From: Serratia rubidaea
Lineage (GTDB): Bacteria; Pseudomonadota; Gammaproteobacteria; Enterobacterales; Enterobacteriaceae
Length of the DNA stretch: 64,000 bases
NCBI GenBank assembly: GCA_901472405.1
Contig: LR590463.1
Location: 4,092,001-4,156,000, forward strand
Direction: 5' to 3'
The notes beneath the pieces were generated by a model. The model was not told where the DNA came from and searched no databases. It was given only the letters and a program-made list of their open reading frames with translations. Each line of letters starts with the position of its first letter. Position 1 is the first letter of the stretch. Positions 59,415 to 64,000 of the stretch are shown here, piece by piece. The position numbers were made by a program, and so were the translations under genes.

Positions 59415-60302
59415 ATGCGTACAGACGATATTGATGCGCTGCTGGCAGTAGTGCAGTTTGCTTCGCTGAACCGGGCCGCGGAACACCTTGGCATCAGCCA
59501 GTCCGCCATCACCCGCCGCCTGCAAAGCTTTGAGCAAAGCCTGGGCGCCACGCTGCTGGATCGCCAGACCAAACCGCTGAAACTGACCGCCATCGGCCGC
59601 CGCGTGTATGAACAGTGCCTGACGATCAAACGTGAGACCAAGCGGTTGGAAAGCTTACTTAATCAGGATGCAGAGCCCAGCGGCCCGCTGCGGCTGGGGA
59701 TCCCGCAAAGTCTGAGTGAAATTGCCTTGCAGCCGGCGCTGGCGGCCCTCGGCCAACATTACCCGCAGCTGCGCCCGCAGGTCATGTGCGGCTGGGGCGG
59801 GCAGTTGCTCAAACGTCTGGAAAACGTTGAGCTGGACAGCCTGCTCGCCATGGGGCCGGCGCAGCAAACCTTCGATGGCAGCCTGGAGGCAAAAGCGCTG
59901 TGCCCGCTGGAGGTTGTCGTGATCGCCAGTAAGCACCTCAATCTCAGCGCCACCCGCCTCAGCGACTGCGCCCACCACGGCTGGATATTGAACCCCGACG
60001 GTTGCGGCCTGCGCGCCGGCCTAACCCGCGATTTACAGTCGCAAAGTCTGGGGCTGAAAATCAACGTGGAAACCGCAGGCGCACAGTTGCAAATCAGCCT
60101 GGTCGCACAAGGCCTGGGGCTGGGGCTGGTGCCGAAGGCCGCGTTAATCCACAGCCCGCATCAGCATGAGATCGCCGTGATGGAACTGGCCGACTTCCAG
60201 CCGAAAGTGCAGCTGTGGCAGGTCAGCAGCCGGGGGCTGGGTAACCTGCAGCAACCCACCACTTTTTTTGCCGAGAAGATCGTGCAGGAACTGTTGCACT
60301 AA
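59415..60302 (+). CDS. LysR family transcriptional regulator
   Basis: A 295-residue regulator. The helix-turn-helix reads FASLNRAAEHLGISQSAITR then RLQSFEQSLGATLLDRQTKP. The effector domain contains GPLRLGIPQSLSEIALQPAL and LVAQGLGLGLVPKAAL. The ATG at 59415 is preceded by AGGAAACCC. It lies between two organosulfur transcription units and presumably controls both, as CysB and Cbl do for sulfonate genes; the effector is unknown. Confidence 0.9.
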   Translation: MRTDDIDALLAVVQFASLNRAAEHLGISQSAITRRLQSFEQSLGATLLDRQTKPLKLTAIGRRVYEQCLTIKRETKRLESLLNQDAEPSGPLRLGIPQSLSEIALQPALAALGQHYPQLRPQVMCGWGGQLLKRLENVELDSLLAMGPAQQTFDGSLEAKALCPLEVVVIASKHLNLSATRLSDCAHHGWILNPDGCGLRAGLTRDLQSQSLGLKINVETAGAQLQISLVAQGLGLGLVPKAALIHSPHQHEIAVMELADFQPKVQLWQVSSRGLGNLQQPTTFFAEKIVQELLH

Positions 60303-60340
60303 TTGAATAAAAATAATGAGTTAGCCCAATAATAAATTAT

Positions 60341-60369
60341 ATGCATATTAAGATATGATAAAAATGCAT
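60341..60369. promoter_or_regulatory. Paired ATGCAT element, site 2 (before monooxygenase operon)
   Basis: ATGCAT (60341-60346) and ATGCAT (60364-60369) are 23 bases apart, start to start, the same spacing as site 1. The second half is preceded by GATAAAA in a similar way. It lies about 105 bases before the monooxygenase start. Confidence 0.5.
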
Positions 60370-60473
60370 TTAGATCATTAGAACCTTGCGTATAGGGTAT
60401 AAAAACAGCGCTGCTTATCGCCAATCCGTAGGCAGCGGCCAAGCCCTATCACGCATCCTGGCAAGGAGTTCTA

Positions 60474-61556
60474 ATGAGCGTCCAATTTTTAGGCATGATC
60501 GGCCACCGCCTGTCTTCGGAAATCATCCCCCCGGCAGGCCCGATATTCGACAGCGACTATATTGTCCGCTTTGCGCAAGTTCATGAGGCTGCCGGCTTTG
60601 ATCGGCTGCTGGTCGGCCACTGGTCCGATCAACCCGACGGTTTTTTGGTCACCGCGCTTGCCGGGCTGTCGACGCAGAACATCAAATTCTTACTGGCGCA
60701 CCGGCCGGGGTTCGTTGCCCCTACCCTGGCGGCGCGCAAATTCGCCACTCTGGAGCATCTGCTGAACGGTCGTCTGGCGGTGCATATCATCAGCGGCGGC
60801 AATGACGCAGAGCAGCGCCGCGACGGCGACTATCTCGATCACGATCAACGCTATGCCCGCACCGATGCGTTTTTAGACATCGTGCGTCAGGCCTGGACCC
60901 AGGATCGGCCATTCGATGCCCACAATGATTTCTACCGGGTCGAGCAGGCCTTTTCCGCCATCAAACCGCTCCAGACGCCGCATATCCCCATCTTTTTCGG
61001 CGGCTCGTCAGACGCGGCCATCGCCGTCGCCGGCAAACACGCCAATGTCTTTGCCCTGTGGGGCGAATCGCTGGCGCAAACCCAGGAAACCATCCAGCGC
61101 GTGCGGGCTGAAGCGGCCAAACACCAGCGCCAGCTCGACTTCAGCGTCTCCTTCCGGCCCATCATTGCCGCCACAGAAAAACAGGCCTGGGAAAAAGCGG
61201 AAGAAATCCTGCACGTCGCCACAGAACATGTCGCGCAGCGCGGCGTCGGGGCGAAAAACAAGCCCAACAGCGTGGGCGCGCAACGCCTGTTGGCCACCGC
61301 AGCGCAGGGCAACGTGGTGGATAAACGCCTGTGGACCGGCATCGCCAAACTGTACGGCGGCGGGCACAACTCAACCGCGCTGGTGGGCACCCCGGAGCAG
61401 GTCGCCGACGCCCTGCTCGATTACTACGATCTGGGGGTGAATAATTTCCTGATTCGCGGTTTCGACCCGCTTAACGATGCCGAGGAATACGGTAAAGAGC
61501 TGCTGCCGATCGCCCGCGCCAAAATCGCCCAGCGCGACGCCAGACAAAGCGCCTGA
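60474..61556 (+). CDS. LLM-class FMN-dependent monooxygenase (SsuD-like)
   Basis: A 360-residue flavin-dependent oxygenase. The barrel shows FAQVHEAAGFDRLLVGHWSD, FLLAHRPGFVAPTLAARKFA, HIISGGNDAEQRRDGDYLDH and PIFFGGSSDAAIAVAGKHAN, all characteristic of alkanesulfonate monooxygenases. With FMNH2 and oxygen, relatives release sulfite from sulfonates. CAAGGAGTTCT precedes the ATG. It is the first gene of a plus-strand unit with an SfnB-like flavoprotein and two binding proteins. No dedicated flavin reductase is visible in the window. Confidence 0.88.
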   Translation: MSVQFLGMIGHRLSSEIIPPAGPIFDSDYIVRFAQVHEAAGFDRLLVGHWSDQPDGFLVTALAGLSTQNIKFLLAHRPGFVAPTLAARKFATLEHLLNGRLAVHIISGGNDAEQRRDGDYLDHDQRYARTDAFLDIVRQAWTQDRPFDAHNDFYRVEQAFSAIKPLQTPHIPIFFGGSSDAAIAVAGKHANVFALWGESLAQTQETIQRVRAEAAKHQRQLDFSVSFRPIIAATEKQAWEKAEEILHVATEHVAQRGVGAKNKPNSVGAQRLLATAAQGNVVDKRLWTGIAKLYGGGHNSTALVGTPEQVADALLDYYDLGVNNFLIRGFDPLNDAEEYGKELLPIARAKIAQRDARQSA

Positions 61557-61573
61557 CGACAAGGGGATTCCGC

Positions 61574-62791
61574 ATGCCATCGCTCCGCTCTACGCCGTCG
61601 CTTGGGCAGCAGCACATTCACCCGCCGCTTGAACAAATCCGCGCGCAGCTGGCGCAGCAGGCCGCCGAGCTCGACCGCAGCGGCGCGTTCCCGCACGCCA
61701 ATCTGGCCTGGCTGCACCAGCATGGCCTGCTGGGGCTAGCCTGCGCGCCAGATTACGGCGGTGCGGGCGCCAGCCTTGCCGTCCTGCAGCAGGTGGTCAG
61801 CGCCATCGCGCAGGGCGAACCCTCAACCGCGCTCATCGTCTGCATGCAGTATCTGCATCACCTGCGCCTGGCTGCCGATACCGACTGGCCAGAGCCGCTG
61901 CGCAGCGCCGTCAGTCACAGCGCGGTGCGGCACGGCGCGCTGCTCAACAGCCTGCGGGTAGAGCCGGAACTCGGCTCCCCGACGCGCGGCGGCCTGCCCC
62001 ACACCGTGGCGACGCGCACGCCGACGGGCTGGCGGCTCAACGGCCATAAGCTTTATACCACCGGCATTGAGGGGCTGAGCTGGCTGGCGGTCTGGGCGCG
62101 CAGCGATGACGCTACCCCGTTGGTCGGCACCTGGCTGGTGCCGCGCAGCAGCGCGGGCATCACCCTTACCCCCAGCTGGAACCACCTGGGAATGCGCGCC
62201 ACCGGCAGCCATGAAGTGGTGCTGCAAAACGTTGAGGTGCCGCTCAGCCATGCGGTGAGCGTTTACCCGGCCGGTCAGCCGCCGGCGCCCAATACGGCGC
62301 GGATCCAGACCGCCGCCAACGCCCATACGGCCCTGCTGGCGGCCATTTATGACGGCATTGCCCAGACGGCGCGTCGCTGGCTGCTCGGCTGGTTGCAGCA
62401 GCGCGTGCCGGCCAGCCTCGGCGTCCCTTTGGCCACGCTGCCCCGCGTGCAGGAAAACGTCGGGCAGATCGATGAAATGCTGTTGGTCAACCAAAGCCTG
62501 CTGCGTCAGGCGGCCGCGCAGGCCTTCACCACCGAACAGGCCAATCTGGCGAAAATCACCATCACCGAAAACGCCGTCAATGCGGTGGGCAAAGCGCTGG
62601 CGCTGACCGGTAACCACGGCCTGACGCGCCACAACCCGCTGGAGCGTCACTACCGCAACGTGCTGTGCGGCCGGGTACATACTCCGCAGAACGACAGCGC
62701 ATGGGTTAACGCCGGCAAAGCGGCCTTGACCGGCGTCGCGCAGGGCACTGACTTTACACCGAAGGATAAGGATCACTATGTGGCGTCTTAA
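61574..62791 (+). CDS. Acyl-CoA dehydrogenase-like flavoprotein (SfnB type)
   Basis: A 405-residue member of the acyl-CoA dehydrogenase fold. GLLGLACAPDYGGAGASLAV in the N-terminal part, WNHLGMRATGSHEVVLQNVE in the middle and NHGLTRHNPLERHYRNVLCG near the end match the branch of FMN-linked desulfurising proteins such as SfnB and DszC. It begins 17 bases after the monooxygenase gene and overlaps the next gene by 14 bases. A role in oxidising a sulfur compound is inferred from the context. Confidence 0.8.
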   Translation: MPSLRSTPSLGQQHIHPPLEQIRAQLAQQAAELDRSGAFPHANLAWLHQHGLLGLACAPDYGGAGASLAVLQQVVSAIAQGEPSTALIVCMQYLHHLRLAADTDWPEPLRSAVSHSAVRHGALLNSLRVEPELGSPTRGGLPHTVATRTPTGWRLNGHKLYTTGIEGLSWLAVWARSDDATPLVGTWLVPRSSAGITLTPSWNHLGMRATGSHEVVLQNVEVPLSHAVSVYPAGQPPAPNTARIQTAANAHTALLAAIYDGIAQTARRWLLGWLQQRVPASLGVPLATLPRVQENVGQIDEMLLVNQSLLRQAAAQAFTTEQANLAKITITENAVNAVGKALALTGNHGLTRHNPLERHYRNVLCGRVHTPQNDSAWVNAGKAALTGVAQGTDFTPKDKDHYVAS

Positions 62792-63752
62792 ACACACTCT
62801 GGGTGCTGTACTGCTGCTCGCACTGACCGGCCAGGCGCTGGCCGCCGAGACGCGGGTTACCTTGCGTATCGCCGATCAAAAAGGCGGTATGCGTTCACAA
62901 CTGGAGGCGGCCAACGCGCTCAGCAACCTCCCTTACGCGATCAAATGGGCCGAATTCCCTGCCGCCGCCCCGCTTGCCGAAGCGCTCAACGCCGGCGCGG
63001 TTGATGCCGGCATCATTGGCGATGCGCCGTTGCTGTTTGCCCTTGCGCAAGGCGCACCGGTGAAAGCCGTTGCGGTCGATAAAAGCAATCCGGCGGGCAC
63101 GGCGGTTCTGGTCGGGGAGAACTCGCCGCTAAAAAGCGGCCGGGATCTGAAAGGCAAACGCATCGCCACCGGTAAAGGCTCCATCGGCCACTTTGTCGCG
63201 CTGAAGGCGCTGCAGCAGGCCGGCCTGACCACCGCGGACGTCCAACTGGTCTTTTTAGGCCCCGTGGATGCCAAGATCGCCCTGCTCAGCGGCTCGGTCG
63301 ACGCCTGGGCCACCTGGGAACCCTACACGACCCAGTTGGTGAAAACCGGGCAAGGGCATGTGCTGGTCAGCGGCGCCGGCCTGCTGCCGGGCAACACCTT
63401 CCTGGCGGCCACCGATGCCGCACTCGGCGACAGCGCCAAACGCCAGGCTCTGCAGGATTACCTCAATCGTCTGGCCAAGGCGGAGCGCTGGGCCTACGCC
63501 AATCTCGACAGCTACGGCGAAACGCTGGGGAAAATCATCAGGTTCCCGCCCGATATTGCGCGCGAACAGTTCGCCAGCCGCCGGCTACGCTGGCAACGGA
63601 TTGATGAACAAACCGTTCACCAACAGCAAGCCACCGCCGACTTTTATCTGGCTAACGGGCTGATTCGGCAGCCGCTTGACGTTACCCGCACCTTTGACCG
63701 GGGGTTCAGCATACCGCCGTTGACGCAACAACCGCAGGGAGACCAGCCATGA
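62778..63752 (+). CDS. SsuA-like ABC substrate-binding protein
   Basis: A 324-residue periplasmic binding protein with signal peptide MWRLKHTLGAVLLLALTGQA ending near LAA. IADQKGGMRSQLEAANALSN, AGAVDAGIIGDAPLLFALAQ, KGKRIATGKGSIGHFVALKA and SVDAWATWEPYTTQLVKTGQ are characteristic of aliphatic sulfonate binding proteins. It overlaps both neighbours, so the unit is tightly coupled. The permease and ATPase genes are not in view and may lie beyond the window. Confidence 0.88.
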   Translation: MWRLKHTLGAVLLLALTGQALAAETRVTLRIADQKGGMRSQLEAANALSNLPYAIKWAEFPAAAPLAEALNAGAVDAGIIGDAPLLFALAQGAPVKAVAVDKSNPAGTAVLVGENSPLKSGRDLKGKRIATGKGSIGHFVALKALQQAGLTTADVQLVFLGPVDAKIALLSGSVDAWATWEPYTTQLVKTGQGHVLVSGAGLLPGNTFLAATDAALGDSAKRQALQDYLNRLAKAERWAYANLDSYGETLGKIIRFPPDIAREQFASRRLRWQRIDEQTVHQQQATADFYLANGLIRQPLDVTRTFDRGFSIPPLTQQPQGDQP

Positions 63753-64000
63753 AACACACTGCCCGGTATTCACGCCGTCGCTTCCTCAGTCTGAGCAGCG
63801 GCCTGCTGGCGGCGCCGTTGTTAGCCGGCATCTCGCCCAGACTATTCGCCCACGATATGTCGGCCATGCCGCAGGCGGAGGGCCATGCGCTGCGCCTGCC
63901 CGCGCCGTATAAGCTGAAGCTGGCCATTAACCAGAGCGCGGTGTGCATCGCGCCCGTCACGGTGGCGGAGCAGCAACACTTTTTCAGCAAATATAATTTG
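63749..64000 (+). CDS. Tat-exported ABC substrate-binding protein, 3' end outside window
   Basis: The first 84 residues are visible. The N-terminus has a twin-arginine signal (RRRFLSLSSGLLAAPLLAGI). The mature part, YKLKLAINQSAVCIAPVTVA, then EQQHFFSKYNL, looks like the start of a sulfonate- or taurine-type binding protein. The ATG overlaps the stop of the previous gene (ATGA). The use of Tat export differs from the Sec signals of the two other binding proteins. Confidence 0.75.
   Translation, partial: MKHTARYSRRRFLSLSSGLLAAPLLAGISPRLFAHDMSAMPQAEGHALRLPAPYKLKLAINQSAVCIAPVTVAEQQHFFSKYNL

Noticed and set aside
1-64000. CRISPR arrays, rRNA genes and complete insertion sequences
   Set aside because: No regularly spaced repeats, no rRNA sequence and no transposase with inverted ends were seen.

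Overview
The window looks like a chromosomal segment from a Serratia-like member of the Yersiniaceae (Enterobacterales). The backbone follows the E. coli galP-sprT-endA-rsmE-gshB-yqgE-ruvX ... yggR-yggS-yggT-yggU-rdgB-hemW-yggN-yggL-trmB-mutY-yggX-mltC-speC order. As in Serratia and Yersinia, proC sits between yggS and yggT and a glsB-type glutaminase sits before yggL. Species assignment is inference from gene order and protein similarity recalled from memory.

Layout. 1-9 kb: the end of an XdhC-type gene, galP with a GalR-type operator, a class I fumarase, then sprT, endA, rsmE, gshB, yqgE and ruvX. 9-16 kb: an insertion in that backbone holding a fimbrial usher without its C-terminus, a DUF1090 protein and a BvgS/EvgS-type sensor with its LuxR-type response regulator. 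16-30 kb: conserved housekeeping block from the PilT-like ATPase to the ornithine decarboxylase, with a small DUF4160/DUF2442 pair inserted after hemW. 30-35 kb: two tandem ERIC-like repeats, an OprD-type porin, a periplasmic 3'-nucleotidase (CpdB) and a NupC-type nucleoside importer. 35.4 kb: tRNA-Phe(GAA). 36-38.6 kb: an SDR-MFS pair with a divergent TetR regulator. 38.7-46.7 kb: alcohol dehydrogenase, aldehyde dehydrogenase, an AcoR-type sigma-54 activator with a visible -24/-12 promoter and upstream palindrome, two sRNA-like structures and acetyl-CoA synthetase; together these can turn ethanol into acetyl-CoA. 46.7-50.4 kb: an AT-rich island of small unknown genes, a TetR remnant and a DUF1493/STM2901 pair. 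50.7-53.1 kb: a GNAT-LuxR-permease operon. 53.2-55.8 kb: an AT-rich bacteriocin locus with an Exc2-like lipoprotein, an SOS promoter, a colicin with a TonB-box-like motif and a colicin A-type pore domain, and an antisense immunity gene. 56.1-64 kb: an organosulfur cluster (three SsuA-like binding proteins, a four-domain rhodanese, a cysteine dioxygenase-like protein, an LLM monooxygenase, an SfnB-like flavoprotein) around a LysR regulator, with a matching repeated element in front of both transcription units.

A pervasive caveat: about 20 genes, including housekeeping ones, are split by single-base insertions or deletions, mostly in short G or C runs. In most cases restoring one base rebuilds a full-length conserved protein, so I treat these as probable sequence errors and annotate the restored gene span. 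The usher (8944-11065) and the TetR fragment (near 49.2 kb) look like true remnants because large parts are missing.
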